Assembly: GCF_009796865.1 (NCBI RefSeq)
Contig: NZ_CP047028.1
Coordinates: 2,294,001-2,358,000, forward strand
Direction of reading: 5' to 3'
Source of the DNA: Formosa sp. L2A11
GTDB taxonomy: Bacteria > Bacteroidota > Bacteroidia > Flavobacteriales > Flavobacteriaceae
Length of the DNA: 64,000 nt
Shown here in pieces: positions 8,690 to 18,345 of the stretch (position 1 is the stretch's first letter; every line of letters starts with the position of its first letter). The translations under genes were made by a program, and so were the position numbers. The notes below the pieces were generated by a model. That model did not search any database. It saw only the letters and a program-made list of their open reading frames with translations, and was not told the DNA's origin.

Positions 8690-9643
8690 TTATTTTCTTT
8701 TAATCACAGTTTCGCAAGCGTTTATAATTGCTTGGGCGTTTAATTGGTATTTTTCCATAAGTTGTGCAGGTGTTCCAGATTCTCCAAAAGTATCTTTAGT
8801 TCCTACAAATTCTTGAGGCGTTGGATTGTTTGTAGCTAATACACGAGCAACACTTTCTCCTAATCCACCAAGTATATTATGTTCTTCTGCAGTTACAATA
8901 CATCTTGTTTTTGCAACAGAGTCTAAAATGGCTTTAGCATCTAAAGGCTTAATAGTATGAATATCTATAACTTCTGCAGAAATTCCTTTTTCGTATAATG
9001 CTTTAGAAGCTTCTAAAGCTTCCCAAACTAAGTGACCAGTTGCTACAATAGTAACATCTGCTCCTTCTGTTAATTGAAGTGCTTTTCCGATTTCAAATTT
9101 CTGATCTGCTGGAGTAAATATTGGCACAGACGGACGTCCAAAACGTAAGTAAACAGGACCATCGAATTCTGCAATAGCGATAGTTGCTGCTTTAGTTTGG
9201 TTGTAATCACAAGGATTAATAACCGTCATGCCAGGTAACATTTTCATTAACCCAATATCTTCAAGAATTTGGTGTGTTGCTCCATCTTCTCCTAAAGTTA
9301 AACCTGCGTGAGATGCACAAATTTTTACGTTCTTGTTAGAGTATGCAATAGATTGACGAATTTGATCGTAAACACGACCAGTAGAAAAGTTAGCAAAAGT
9401 TCCTGTAAAAGGAATTTTACCACCAATAGTTAAACCAGCAGCAATTCCCATCATGTTTGCTTCTGCAATACCAATTTGGAAAAAACGTTCTGGATTTTCT
9501 TTAATAAATTCGTCCATTTTTAACGAACCAATTAAATCTGCACATAAAGCGACAACATTAGGGTTTGTACGTCCTAATTCTGCTAAACCTGCTCCAAATC
9601 CGCTTCGGGTATCTTTTTTTTCTGTATATGTGTATGTTTTCAT
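8690..9643 (-). CDS. Transketolase, C-terminal subunit
   Basis: This 317-residue subunit carries the pyrimidine-binding domain and the C-terminal domain of transketolase. The catalytic glutamate that activates thiamine diphosphate lies in [14 protein letters not shown] (about residue 78). Together with the N-terminal subunit just upstream (21-bp gap, same strand) it forms the enzyme that swaps two-carbon units in the pentose phosphate pathway. A split transketolase is common in Bacteroidota, archaea and Firmicutes. The two genes form an operon led by the promoter at 10537-10567. Confidence 0.95.
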   Translation of the reverse strand: MKTYTYTEKKDTRSGFGAGLAELGRTNPNVVALCADLIGSLKMDEFIKENPERFFQIGIAEANMMGIAAGLTIGGKIPFTGTFANFSTGRVYDQIRQSIAYSNKNVKICASHAGLTLGEDGATHQILEDIGLMKMLPGMTVINPCDYNQTKAATIAIAEFDGPVYLRFGRPSVPIFTPADQKFEIGKALQLTEGADVTIVATGHLVWEALEASKALYEKGISAEVIDIHTIKPLDAKAILDSVAKTRCIVTAEEHNILGGLGESVARVLATNNPTPQEFVGTKDTFGESGTPAQLMEKYQLNAQAIINACETVIKRK

Positions 9644-9664
9644 TGTCTTTTTAGATTGTGAAGA

Positions 9665-10510
9665 TTAGTAGTCTCCTAATGTTTCAGGATTTTGAGATAA
9701 GGCATTTTCTAATTGTTCGTCGCTAGGTGCTTTACCGTGCCAAGCGTGCGTGTACATCATAAAATCTACACCATTACCCATAACAGTTTTTAACAACACA
9801 CAAACCGGTTTTCCTTTTCCTGTTAATGCTTTTGCATCAGACATACCTTTTAATATAGCGTCTATATCATTTCCTTTTTCAACAGTTAAAACATCCCAAC
9901 CAAAAGCTAAAAATTTAGCTTCAATGCTACCCATTGGTAAAACAGTATCTGTAGAACCATCAATTTGTTGTCCGTTTAAATCTATAGTAGAAATTAAATT
10001 ATCTACCTTTTTAGCAGACGCATACATAATAGCTTCCCAATTTTGACCTTCTTGTAATTCACCATCACCATGTAATGTGTAAACTAATTTATTGTCTCCA
10101 TTTAATTTTTTTGCTTGTGCAGCACCAATTGCTACAGACATACCTTGGCCTAAAGAACCAGATGCAATACGTACTCCAGGTAAACCTTCGTGAGTTGTTG
10201 GGTGTCCTTGTAATCTAGAATTAATTAATCTAAAAGTGTTTAATTCTTCAACCGGAAAATATCCAGCATGTGCAAGTACACTGTAAAATACAGGAGAGAT
10301 GTGTCCGTTAGATAAGAAGAATAAATCTTCGTTTAAACCATTCATATCAAAACCGTCTTTACGGTCCATAATTTCATTGTATAGCGCAACTAAAAATTCT
10401 GCGCAGCCTAAAGAACCTCCTGGATGTCCAGAGTTTACTTTGTGTACCATGCGTAGAATATCTCTACGAACCTGAGTCGTTAAATCTTGTAATTCTGTTG
10501 TGTTAGCCAT
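9665..10510 (-). CDS. Transketolase, N-terminal subunit
   Basis: This 281-residue subunit binds the diphosphate of thiamine diphosphate: GHPGGSLGCAEF near residue 28, SGSLGQGMSVAIGAAQAKK near 117, and the cofactor motif HGDGELQEGQNWEA around 145. It lacks the pyrimidine and C-terminal domains, which the next gene (8690-9643) supplies. First gene of the two-gene operon, with a well-formed promoter 27-57 bp upstream. Confidence 0.95.
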   Translation of the reverse strand: MANTTELQDLTTQVRRDILRMVHKVNSGHPGGSLGCAEFLVALYNEIMDRKDGFDMNGLNEDLFFLSNGHISPVFYSVLAHAGYFPVEELNTFRLINSRLQGHPTTHEGLPGVRIASGSLGQGMSVAIGAAQAKKLNGDNKLVYTLHGDGELQEGQNWEAIMYASAKKVDNLISTIDLNGQQIDGSTDTVLPMGSIEAKFLAFGWDVLTVEKGNDIDAILKGMSDAKALTGKGKPVCVLLKTVMGNGVDFMMYTHAWHGKAPSDEQLENALSQNPETLGDY

Positions 10511-10536
10511 GTTTTATAACTTGATTTTTAAAGTCT

Positions 10537-10567
10537 CAAAAATAACCCTTTATGTCTGTTTAACAAA
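10537..10567 (-). promoter_or_regulatory. Transketolase operon promoter
   Basis: On the minus strand TTTG (10567-10564), exactly 19 nt, then TATTTTTG (10544-10537). This is a full match to the Bacteroidota -33 TTTG / -7 TAnnTTTG pattern and the best-formed promoter in the window. Confidence 0.8.
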
Positions 10568-10743
10568 TTAATGTTTGGTAATTTGCGTAAAGGTTTACGT
10601 AAATGCCTATATTATTAATTATGTGTTAATTTTTTTTAGTATTTTAAGAGGTAAAACACCTCTATTTGAACACTTAAAGAGAATAAGTACACTAATGATT
10701 CTTAATTTTTTTTAAATACCAATACATATCACAGCGAGTTAAT

Positions 10744-10751
10744 TATCTTTG
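10744..10751 (+). promoter_or_regulatory. -7 element upstream of tgt
   Basis: TATCTTTG matches TAnnTTTG and lies 21 bp before the ATG at 10773. A possible TTG start at 10749 would lie inside this box, which argues for the ATG. No -33 box is obvious. Confidence 0.5.
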
Positions 10752-10772
10752 CCGACTGATGATTTTTTGAAC

Positions 10773-11903
10773 ATGATATTCGACTTAAAAGCCAAAGACC
10801 CACAAAGTAAAGCCAGAGCTGGAGTAATAACGACAGACCACGGTAAAATAGAAACGCCAATTTTTATGCCTGTAGGAACCGTAGGTTCTGTAAAAGGTGT
10901 GCACCAGCGCGAACTTAAAGATGATATTAATCCCGACATTATTCTTGGGAATACATATCATTTATACTTACGCCCAAAGACCAAAATCCTTGAAAAAGCG
11001 GGTGGTTTGCATAAATTTATGAATTGGGATCGCAATATCTTAACAGATTCTGGAGGATACCAAGTGTACTCTTTATCTTCAAATAGAAAGATTAAAGAGG
11101 AAGGCGTAAAGTTTAAATCGCATATAGATGGAAGTTATCACGTATTTACGCCTGAAAATGTTATGGAAATTCAGCGTAGTATTGGTGCCGATATTATTAT
11201 GGCATTCGATGAATGTACACCTTACCCTTGCGATTATAATTATGCCAGACGTTCTATGCACATGACGCATCGTTGGTTAGAACGTTGTTTAACGCATTTA
11301 GATAAAACACCGTTAAAGTACGATTATGGTCAAACTTTTTTTCCAATCGTTCAAGGAAGTACATATAAAGACTTACGTAAACAATCTGCAGAATATATTG
11401 CTGGAGTAGGAGCCGAAGGAAATGCCATTGGAGGCTTATCTGTAGGAGAACCTGCTGAAGAAATGTACGAAATGACAGAAATTGTAACAGATATTCTTCC
11501 AGAAGATAAACCACGTTATTTAATGGGAGTTGGTACACCTATAAATATTCTTGAAAACATCGCTTTAGGTGTAGATATGTTCGATTGTGTTATGCCAACT
11601 CGTAATGCAAGAAACGGAATGTTATTTACAGCCTACGGTTCTATTAATATTAAAAATAAAAAGTGGGAAGACGATTTCTCTCCTATTGATGAGATGGCCA
11701 TCACTTTTGTAGATACAGAATATTCTAAAGCCTATTTAAAACATTTATTTTCTGTAAATGAATTATTAGGAAAACAGATTGCGACCATACATAATTTAGG
11801 ATTCTATTTGTGGTTGGTTCGTGAAGCAAGAAAACATATCTTAGCCGGAGACTTTAGAGTTTGGAAAGATATGATGGTTAAACAAATGGATAATAGATTA
11901 TAG
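10773..11903 (+). CDS. tgt: Queuine/preQ1 tRNA-guanine transglycosylase
   Basis: This 376-residue enzyme exchanges guanine 34 in GUN anticodons for preQ1. Seen: TDSGGYQVYSL and FDECTPYP in the substrate pocket, GNAIGGLSVGEP, and the nucleophile region DMFDCVMPTRNARNG. The usual zinc site CxCxxC before (S/A)KAYLxHL is absent; the aligned stretch reads ITFVDTEYSKAYLKHL. From memory, other Bacteroidota Tgt proteins lack it too, so this is a lineage trait rather than decay. The ATG at 10773 is chosen over an in-frame TTG 24 bp upstream that overlaps the -7 box. The permease gene follows after 2 bp. Confidence 0.95.
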   Translation: MIFDLKAKDPQSKARAGVITTDHGKIETPIFMPVGTVGSVKGVHQRELKDDINPDIILGNTYHLYLRPKTKILEKAGGLHKFMNWDRNILTDSGGYQVYSLSSNRKIKEEGVKFKSHIDGSYHVFTPENVMEIQRSIGADIIMAFDECTPYPCDYNYARRSMHMTHRWLERCLTHLDKTPLKYDYGQTFFPIVQGSTYKDLRKQSAEYIAGVGAEGNAIGGLSVGEPAEEMYEMTEIVTDILPEDKPRYLMGVGTPINILENIALGVDMFDCVMPTRNARNGMLFTAYGSINIKNKKWEDDFSPIDEMAITFVDTEYSKAYLKHLFSVNELLGKQIATIHNLGFYLWLVREARKHILAGDFRVWKDMMVKQMDNRL

Positions 11904-11905
11904 TA

Positions 11906-12982
11906 TTGAAAATATTAGATTGGTACATATTAAAGCGGTATTTGCTCACATTTTTAATGATGTTGTTGCTGTTTATTCCTATTGGAATTACCGTGAATTT
12001 AGCAGAAAAAATTGGTAAAATTTTAGAAAATGAAGTGCCTTTTGGTGAGGTTGCTTTTTTCTATTTAGATTTTACCGTTTATTTTGCACACCTTTTATTT
12101 CCGCTATTTTTATTCCTTTCGGTTATTTTCTTTACCTCTAAATTAGCAAATAACACAGAAGTTATTGCTATTTTAAGTTCTGGAATTTCTTTTTCTAGAT
12201 TTCTACGCCCGTATATGATTGGCGCTACAGTAGTCGCTATTATTGCATTGTTTTTGGGAATGTATTTAGCGCCTGAAGCGAGTAAGGGATTTAATGATTT
12301 TGATTATAAGTACTTTAAAAAAAATAAAAACGCATCGAAGACGGGGAGTGTATACCGACAAATTAATGATCATGATTTTATTTACGTAAGTAGTTTTGAT
12401 GCCAAGAATAGAATGGGACAAAACTTTACTCTAGAGCATGTTGTAGATAATAAATTAGTCTATAAAATGAGTGCTAGAAACATTCGTTATATAGAAAAAG
12501 ACTCGGTGTATCGTATGGTAGATTATGTGAGACGTACGGTAGGAGAAAATGACGATATTTTTGAAACAAAACGTAGAAAAGATACTGTTTTTAGTTTCGA
12601 TTTAGAAGATTTAACACCAGTAGAATATATTGCCGAGACGTTAAATTACCAAGATTTAAATCAGTTTATAGATAAAGAAAAGAAAAGAGGTTCGTCTAGT
12701 ATTGGGCGTTATGAACTTGTAAAATATAGAAAATGGAGTTTACCTGTTTCTGTATATATATTAACCATTATAGCCGTTGCCGTATCGTCTAAAAAACGTC
12801 GTGGTGGAATGGGAGTTAATCTGGCTTTTGGTGTAAGTATTGCCATGGTATTTGTCTTTTTTGATAAAATATTTGGTGTTATGGCAGAGCAGTCCGATTT
12901 TTCACCTTTGGTTGCTGTATGGTTTCCTAATATTGTTTTTGGGGTACTAGCTGCCTACTTGTTATATCATGCGAGACGTTAA
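11906..12982 (+). CDS. LptF/LptG family permease
   Basis: This 358-residue inner-membrane protein has the LptF/LptG (YjgP/YjgQ) plan: N-terminal membrane segments (about residues 12-32, 55-75, 100-120), a periplasmic beta-jellyroll part (about 125-270), and three C-terminal membrane segments. In the Lpt system such proteins form the permease that passes lipopolysaccharide from the inner membrane to the periplasmic bridge. The start is a TTG (MKILDWYILKRYLLTF) two bases after the tgt stop codon, so it is translationally coupled to tgt. It overlaps the next gene by 14 bp. Whether it is the F or G subunit is not resolved. Confidence 0.88.
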   Translation: MKILDWYILKRYLLTFLMMLLLFIPIGITVNLAEKIGKILENEVPFGEVAFFYLDFTVYFAHLLFPLFLFLSVIFFTSKLANNTEVIAILSSGISFSRFLRPYMIGATVVAIIALFLGMYLAPEASKGFNDFDYKYFKKNKNASKTGSVYRQINDHDFIYVSSFDAKNRMGQNFTLEHVVDNKLVYKMSARNIRYIEKDSVYRMVDYVRRTVGENDDIFETKRRKDTVFSFDLEDLTPVEYIAETLNYQDLNQFIDKEKKRGSSSIGRYELVKYRKWSLPVSVYILTIIAVAVSSKKRRGGMGVNLAFGVSIAMVFVFFDKIFGVMAEQSDFSPLVAVWFPNIVFGVLAAYLLYHARR

Positions 12983-13865
12983 ATTACTCAATTATCTGCA
13001 TATGCACCTGTTGGTGTTTATCGCAGGATTCACCGCAATTTTAGGAGAATTAATCACGATAGATGCTATTCCTTTGGTGTGGTTTCGTATGCTTATGGCA
13101 ACCGTATTAATGTATGCTTATATTCGTTTTAAGCGCATTCCTATTAAAGTCCCTCCAAAAACAATTGCAAGATTTGCGTTTGCAGGAGTTATTATTGCTT
13201 TACATTGGATTACCTTTTTTGGTGCTATAAAAGTATCAAACATTTCCATTACGTTGTCCATGGTATCGTCGGGTGCTTTTTTTGCATCTATTTTAGAACC
13301 TATTATTCATAAACGCAAGATCATTAAATACGAAATGGTATTTGGTTTGGTAGTCGTTTTAGGTGTTTTTCTTATCACTCAGAGCGAACTTCAGTATATA
13401 GAAGGAATAATATTAGGAATAATTTCAGCTTTTTTATCCGCTTTATTTGCTGTGCTTAATGGTAAGTTTGTCAAGCACCATAGACCGTCTGTTATTTCAA
13501 TTTACGAGTTTATTAGCGGGGTTGTATTTATTACTTTATTTATAGCCATATTTGGTTCAGGGTTTAATCAAGAATTTTTAAATGTAAGCGAGTCAGATTT
13601 GTTGTATTTGTTTATTTTGGCCTCAGTATGTACTGCTTATGCGTTTATTGCTTCTGTAAAAGTTATGGAACATATTAGTCCATATACAGTAATGCTTACC
13701 TTTAATTTAGAACCTATTTATGGTATTATTTTAGCGATAATATTATTCCCAGAGAAAGAAAAAATGTCGACTAATTTTTATTTTGGAGCAGCTTTTATTT
13801 TAGTCGCTGTGGTGCTTAATGGCATCTTAAAAAATTGGAAAACTTTAAAAAGAAAAGAGTCTTAA
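12969..13865 (+). CDS. DMT-superfamily (EamA) transporter
   Basis: A 298-residue membrane protein with about ten hydrophobic segments arranged as two EamA repeats, typical of drug/metabolite exporters. The substrate cannot be read from the sequence. It overlaps the upstream LptF/LptG-type gene by 14 bp, so tgt, the permease and this gene form one transcript. A second ATG 11 codons downstream could also be the start. It ends 63 bp before accA, which has its own -7 box. Confidence 0.88.
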   Translation: MRDVKLLNYLHMHLLVFIAGFTAILGELITIDAIPLVWFRMLMATVLMYAYIRFKRIPIKVPPKTIARFAFAGVIIALHWITFFGAIKVSNISITLSMVSSGAFFASILEPIIHKRKIIKYEMVFGLVVVLGVFLITQSELQYIEGIILGIISAFLSALFAVLNGKFVKHHRPSVISIYEFISGVVFITLFIAIFGSGFNQEFLNVSESDLLYLFILASVCTAYAFIASVKVMEHISPYTVMLTFNLEPIYGIILAIILFPEKEKMSTNFYFGAAFILVAVVLNGILKNWKTLKRKES

Positions 13866-13887
13866 CAATATATCAACACTAAATTTT

Positions 13888-13895
13888 TATATTTG
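13888..13895 (+). promoter_or_regulatory. -7 element upstream of accA
   Basis: TATATTTG is a full match to TAnnTTTG, 32 bp before the accA ATG. No clear TTG at -33. Confidence 0.55.
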
Positions 13896-13927
13896 TTGGC
13901 TAACTAAAAAACAAAACCTTCATTGGT

Positions 13928-14881
13928 ATGGAATATTTAGAATTTGAACTTCCTATAAAAGAGCTTGAAGAGCAATTGGATAAATGCGAGATTATAGGTA
14001 AGGAAAGTGACGTAGACGTATCAGAGACTTGTAAGCAAATCGAGAAGAAGCTTATCGAGACTAAGAAAGAAATATATAAAAATTTAACGCCTTGGCAACG
14101 TGTAATGATGTCTAGACATCCAGGCAGACCTTACACTTTAGATTATATTAAGGCCCTTTGCGGAGAGTCTTTTCTTGAAATGCATGGAGATAGAAATGTA
14201 AAAGACGATAAAGCAATGATTGGTGGTCTAGGTAAGATTGGAGACCAGAGTTATATGTTTATCGGACAACAAAAAGGTTTTAACACCAAAACCAGACAGT
14301 TTAGAAATTTTGGAATGCCAAATCCAGAAGGCTATCGTAAAGCATTACGTTTAATGAAATCTGCTGAAAAATTTGGAATTCCTGTTGTTACTTTAATAGA
14401 TACTCCAGGTGCATATCCAGGATTAGAAGCAGAAGAACGCGGACAAGGAGAAGCTATCGCTAGAAATATTTTAGAGATGACACGTTTAAAAGTGCCAATT
14501 ATTACCGTTATTATAGGTGAAGGTGCTTCTGGAGGAGCTTTAGGTATTGGTGTTGGAGATCGCGTATTAATGTTAGAAAACACATGGTATTCTGTAATCT
14601 CACCAGAATCTTGTTCTTCTATCTTATGGCGTAGTTGGGAATATAAAGAACAAGCTGCAGAATCGTTAAAATTAACGGCTTCTGATATGAAAAAACAAAA
14701 GTTAGTCGATCAGATTGTGAAAGAACCAATTGGTGGAGCACATACAGATCGTGAGCAAACTTTTGAGATTGTTAAAAATGCAATCATTAAATCTTTCGAT
14801 GAACTTAAAAACTTATCACCAAAAGATTTAGTTAAAAAGAGAATGGAAAAATACGAAAATATGGGTGTCTATAAAGACTAA
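13928..14881 (+). CDS. accA: Acetyl-CoA carboxylase carboxyltransferase subunit alpha
   Basis: This 317-residue protein moves the carboxyl group from carboxybiotin to acetyl-CoA together with AccD, giving malonyl-CoA for fatty acid synthesis. The start [17 protein letters not shown] and the blocks [16 protein letters not shown]-like [31 protein letters not shown] and [15 protein letters not shown] are those of the family. Length is normal. Bounded by its own -7 box and a terminator, so monocistronic here. Confidence 0.97.
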   Translation: MEYLEFELPIKELEEQLDKCEIIGKESDVDVSETCKQIEKKLIETKKEIYKNLTPWQRVMMSRHPGRPYTLDYIKALCGESFLEMHGDRNVKDDKAMIGGLGKIGDQSYMFIGQQKGFNTKTRQFRNFGMPNPEGYRKALRLMKSAEKFGIPVVTLIDTPGAYPGLEAEERGQGEAIARNILEMTRLKVPIITVIIGEGASGGALGIGVGDRVLMLENTWYSVISPESCSSILWRSWEYKEQAAESLKLTASDMKKQKLVDQIVKEPIGGAHTDREQTFEIVKNAIIKSFDELKNLSPKDLVKKRMEKYENMGVYKD

Positions 14882-14906
14882 ACCTTTCTGTACCCTTATG
14901 TTATAA

Positions 14907-14936
14907 ATCTGAAGCCATTTCGCTTCAGATTTTTTT
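14907..14936 (+). terminator. Terminator after accA
   Basis: The 9-bp stem ATCTGAAGC / GCTTCAGAT (14907-14915, 14922-14930) is followed by seven T, 25 bp after the stop codon. Confidence 0.85.
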
Positions 14937-15035
14937 ATGGTTATTAACAAAATATGTAAGTTATTAACAGTTAGAATGTTGACTAATCGTTAACATGAAC
15001 CGTTAAAAATCATGTTTTAATAGCATCATTTTAGT

Positions 15036-15043
15036 TACTTTCG
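15036..15043 (+). promoter_or_regulatory. -7-like element directly before dnaB
   Basis: TACTTTCG is a TAnnTTTG-like box that ends only 5 nt before the dnaB ATG. If used, the transcript would start at or next to the start codon, giving a leaderless mRNA. Confidence 0.45.
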
Positions 15044-15048
15044 CACTT

Positions 15049-16593
15049 ATGAAACAACCAAATCAATTACAAGGATATAAAGTGGATAAAAGCACTTTAA
15101 TCAATTTAGAACGTGGTAAAATACCGCCACAAGCTCTTGATTTAGAAGAAGTTGTGCTTGGAGCGATGATGATTGATAAAAAAGGTGTCGATGAGGTTAT
15201 AGATATTCTTAGTGCAGATGCCTTTTATAAAGAGTCGCATCAATATATTTTTGAAGCTATATTTCAGTTGTTCGAGAACAGTGAGCCTATTGACTTATTA
15301 ACCGTTTCTAGTCAATTAAAGAAGAGTGCAAAGCTTGAGTTAGCAGGTGGAGATTTTTACCTGATTTCGTTAACGCAAAAAGTATCTTCTTCTGCGCATA
15401 TCGAGTTTCATGCGCGTATTATTTTACAGAAATTTATTCAGCGTAGTTTAATTAAAATTTCATCTGAAATTATTGAGGAAGCTTACGATGAAACGAAAGA
15501 TGTTTTCGATTTACTAGATGCTGCCGAAACTAAATTATACGAAGTTACCCAAGGTAACATTAAGAAGTCGAGTGAAACGGCTCAGGATTTGGTAATTCAG
15601 GCTAAGAAAAAAATTGAAGAAATTTCTAATAAAGAAGGATTAAGTGGTATTCCTACTGGGTTCGATAAGCTTGATAAATTAACTTCGGGATGGCAACCTT
15701 CCGATTTAATTATTGTAGCAGCTCGTCCAGGTATGGGAAAAACGGCTTTAACCTTATCTATGGCACGAAATATTGCTGTAGACCAAAATATACCTGTCGC
15801 CTTTTTCTCTCTGGAGATGGCATCTGTACAGTTAATTATGCGTTTAATTTCTTCTGAAACAGGATTGTCTTCAGAAAAATTAAGAACAGGAAAATTAGAA
15901 AAACACGAGTGGGAACAACTGAATGTAAAAGTAAAAGGACTTGAAAAAGCACCACTTTTTATTGATGATACACCATCGCTTTCTATATTCGATTTACGTG
16001 CAAAAGCCAGACGTTTATCGTCGCAACACGGCATTAAATTAATTATGATTGACTACCTGCAGTTAATGACAGGAGGACCAAGTCATGGTGGAAACCGTGA
16101 ACAAGAAATCTCGATGATTTCTCGAAACTTAAAGGCTTTAGCAAAAGAATTAATGGTGCCTGTAATAGCATTATCTCAGTTATCGCGTGCGGTTGAAACA
16201 CGTGGAGGATCTAAACGTCCCTTACTGTCTGACCTTCGTGAATCTGGAGCAATCGAGCAAGATGCCGATATTGTATCGTTTATTTATCGTCCGGAATACT
16301 ATAAAATTGAAGAATGGGATGATGATGAGCGTTCTCCAACAGAGGGACAAGCGGAATTTATTATCGCAAAACACAGGAATGGTGGTTTAGAAAACATCCG
16401 TCTGAAGTTTATCGGTAACTTAGGTAAGTTCGATAATTTAGACGATTTCGATTCACCTTACGAGTTTCATAGTAAAATGAATACAAATCCGGGTGAAGAT
16501 TCTGGTTTTGCTTCAGGAAATAGTTTTCCAACACCAACAGATGCATTTGGAAGCGCTATGAACGAAGACGATGATAACGACGTACCGTTTTAA
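15049..16593 (+). CDS. dnaB: Replicative DNA helicase
   Basis: A 514-residue DnaB-type helicase. The N-terminal DnaG-binding helical domain begins around PPQALDLEEVVLGAMMID (residues 22-39), and the RecA-like core carries Walker A ARPGMGKTAL near 224, the B motif IMIDYLQLM near 330 and arginine/DnaB signature segments after it. The C-terminal 40 residues are acidic and end in DDDNDVPF, resembling an SSB-type tail. No intein was seen. A -7-like box lies 5 nt before the ATG; a hairpin terminator follows. Confidence 0.97.
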   Translation: MKQPNQLQGYKVDKSTLINLERGKIPPQALDLEEVVLGAMMIDKKGVDEVIDILSADAFYKESHQYIFEAIFQLFENSEPIDLLTVSSQLKKSAKLELAGGDFYLISLTQKVSSSAHIEFHARIILQKFIQRSLIKISSEIIEEAYDETKDVFDLLDAAETKLYEVTQGNIKKSSETAQDLVIQAKKKIEEISNKEGLSGIPTGFDKLDKLTSGWQPSDLIIVAARPGMGKTALTLSMARNIAVDQNIPVAFFSLEMASVQLIMRLISSETGLSSEKLRTGKLEKHEWEQLNVKVKGLEKAPLFIDDTPSLSIFDLRAKARRLSSQHGIKLIMIDYLQLMTGGPSHGGNREQEISMISRNLKALAKELMVPVIALSQLSRAVETRGGSKRPLLSDLRESGAIEQDADIVSFIYRPEYYKIEEWDDDERSPTEGQAEFIIAKHRNGGLENIRLKFIGNLGKFDNLDDFDSPYEFHSKMNTNPGEDSGFASGNSFPTPTDAFGSAMNEDDDNDVPF

Positions 16594-16618
16594 ATTATAA
16601 ATAACAACAATTTTAAAA

Positions 16619-16656
16619 CCATAAAAATTACTTTAGAGTGATTTTTATGGTTTTTT
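16619..16656 (+). terminator. Terminator after dnaB
   Basis: Stem of about 14 bp with one mismatch (CCATAAAAAT / ATTTTTATGG extended by ACT/AGT), loop TTAG, followed by six T. Confidence 0.8.
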
Positions 16657-16851
16657 ATTTTTAGTATGTAAGCAGAAAAAAAGAGAATAGAATATAGAAG
16701 AATGAAGAGAGAAGAGTGCTTTAATCAGAACTGGTTTTAGAATTGAATCCGAATGCCAAGCTGAAACGAGTCCAGGTAACGTCCGAGGTTCATATATTAA
16801 TTATCGAGAACATAAATATGTCTATTGTATAGGTTTTAATCTTCTCTGCCT

Positions 16852-16874
16852 TGCTGAACTCGTTTCAGTATCAC
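16852..16874 (+). repeat. Single GTCAT/ATCTC-type hairpin repeat, CTGAA form
   Basis: The core GCTGAACTCGTTTCAGT folds as CTGAA / TTCAG around CTCGT and is followed by ATCAC. It matches the repeat at 18270. Sequence 16594-16970 otherwise holds the dnaB terminator and the promoter-like box at 16938, with no gene. Confidence 0.65.
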
Positions 16875-16937
16875 CAAAGAGAAAACATTAACACTCAATC
16901 TTTTTATAAAGTGTTTCCTCTCAAATTAAAAATTAAG

Positions 16938-16945
16938 TATCTTTC
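16938..16945 (+). promoter_or_regulatory. -7-like element of the secreted-protein gene
   Basis: TATCTTTC resembles TAnnTTTG and lies 25 bp before the proposed TTG start at 16971. It helps to decide that start. Confidence 0.4.
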
Positions 16946-16970
16946 AACTTCAATTATATCTACACTTATT

Positions 16971-18230
16971 TTGAAACGCATTCTATTCGTCTTATTCTGT
17001 CTATTAATTTCAGCAAAAACATTCGCATCATACGTCTTGATTCCTATGGATGCCGATGGACAAAAAAATCATTTAAAAGCCTATGGTATCACGTATTGGG
17101 CACTCGATAAACAACTAAAAGTAAAATGGTTGTTAAATTATCGAGGTGGTTCTTTTTTATTCCCAGATACCGATCAAATTCAAAGAGAATGCCAGATTCG
17201 TGGCGTCTCTTTTGAAGTGATATCTAATGATAAAACCGAACAAATTCTAGAGTTAATAGAGAGTCCGAGTCAGAATATGGAGGCTGTAGTTCTAGAAAAA
17301 GCACCTAAAATAGCTGTGTATACACCAAAAGGAAAATTACCTTGGGACGATGCTGTAACTATGGTTTTAACTTATGCAGAGATTCCGTACACAACAATTT
17401 ACGATGAAGATGTATTAAACGATAACTTGTTACTGTATGATTGGTTGCATTTACACCACGAAGATTTTACAGGACAATTTGGAAAATTCTATAATACTTT
17501 TAAAACTGCAGCTTGGTATATTGAAGATAAAAAAGAAGCAGAAGCTTTAGCTACACGTTTGGGGTATAATAAGGTGTCTGAAGAGAAGTTAGCCGTGGCA
17601 CTAAAAATTAGAGACTATGTTGTTGGTGGTGGCTTTATGTTTGCCATGTGTAGTGCCACAGATTCTTTTGATATTGCATTGTCTGCCGAAGGCGTAGATA
17701 TTTGTGAGGCGATGTTTGATGGCGATGGGAGTGATCCAGATTATCAGAAACAAATAGATTATTCTAAAACTCTCGCGTTTACAAATTACACATTAGAACG
17801 TAATCCAAAAGTCTATGAGTTTTCTTCTATAGACATGACGTCTAAGCGTCGTGTTTTAAAAGATGCCGATTATTTTTCGTTAATGGATTTTTCTGCAAAA
17901 TGGGATCCTGTACCAACAATGCTATGTCAGAATCATACGGCCTTGGTTAAGGGGTTTATGGGGCAAACAACATCGTTTACACGCGACGAAATTAAACCTA
18001 ATGTGTTAGTATTAGGAGAAAATAAAGCAAATGGGGAAGCAAAATATATTCATGGAATTAAAGGAAAAGGATTCTTTACCTTTTATGGCGGTCACGATCC
18101 AGAAGATTATACGCATAAAGTGGGAGATCCTAAAACAGAACTCGAGTTGCATCCTACATCTCCAGGTTATCGCTTAATTTTAAACAATGTGTTGTTTCCT
18201 GCGGCTAAAAAGAAAAAACAGAAAACGTAA
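16971..18230 (+). CDS. Secreted protein of unknown function (often labelled asparagine synthetase B)
   Basis: This 419-residue protein starts at a TTG with signal peptide LKRILFVLFCLLISAKTFAS. The frame stays open 40 codons upstream, but that stretch is a hairpin repeat plus AT-rich spacer, so the TTG is preferred. Homologues in Bacteroidota databases often carry the name asparagine synthetase B, but no glutaminase N-terminal cysteine or PP-loop SGGxDS motif is present, so that name is not supported. Visible blocks are KIAVYTPKGKLPWDDAV, the GGGFMFAMCSATDSFD segment (a possible class I amidotransferase-like nucleophile elbow around the Cys), and YGGHDPEDYTHKVGDP near the C terminus. It ends in a lysine-rich tail. 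Probably periplasmic; function unknown. Confidence 0.75.
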   Translation: MKRILFVLFCLLISAKTFASYVLIPMDADGQKNHLKAYGITYWALDKQLKVKWLLNYRGGSFLFPDTDQIQRECQIRGVSFEVISNDKTEQILELIESPSQNMEAVVLEKAPKIAVYTPKGKLPWDDAVTMVLTYAEIPYTTIYDEDVLNDNLLLYDWLHLHHEDFTGQFGKFYNTFKTAAWYIEDKKEAEALATRLGYNKVSEEKLAVALKIRDYVVGGGFMFAMCSATDSFDIALSAEGVDICEAMFDGDGSDPDYQKQIDYSKTLAFTNYTLERNPKVYEFSSIDMTSKRRVLKDADYFSLMDFSAKWDPVPTMLCQNHTALVKGFMGQTTSFTRDEIKPNVLVLGENKANGEAKYIHGIKGKGFFTFYGGHDPEDYTHKVGDPKTELELHPTSPGYRLILNNVLFPAAKKKKQKT

Positions 18231-18269
18231 TTCGGAATGTTTTTTTGTTGAGTATTTATTAAACAGGTG

Positions 18270-18331
18270 GTCATGCTGAACTCGTTTCAGTATCACATAC
18301 GAGTGAGGTTCTTAAACGAGTTCGGAATGAT
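18270..18331 (+). repeat. Paired hairpin repeat between the secreted-protein and Cof genes
   Basis: GTCAT, core GCTGAACTCGTTTCAGT, then ATCAC (18270-18296). About 20 bp later comes the inverted partner AACGAGTTCGGAATGAT (18315-18331), so the unit is a larger imperfect palindrome. It lies between two convergent genes. Confidence 0.7.
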
Positions 18332-18345
18332 ACGCTTTTCTAAAA

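Noticed and set aside
16851..16970. Longer N terminus for the secreted protein gene
   Set aside because: The extra 40 codons cover a hairpin repeat and AT-rich DNA; the signal peptide and -7-like box fit the TTG at 16971.
16971..18230. Asparagine synthetase B
   Set aside because: No N-terminal catalytic Cys, no PP-loop; the database name is not supported by sequence.
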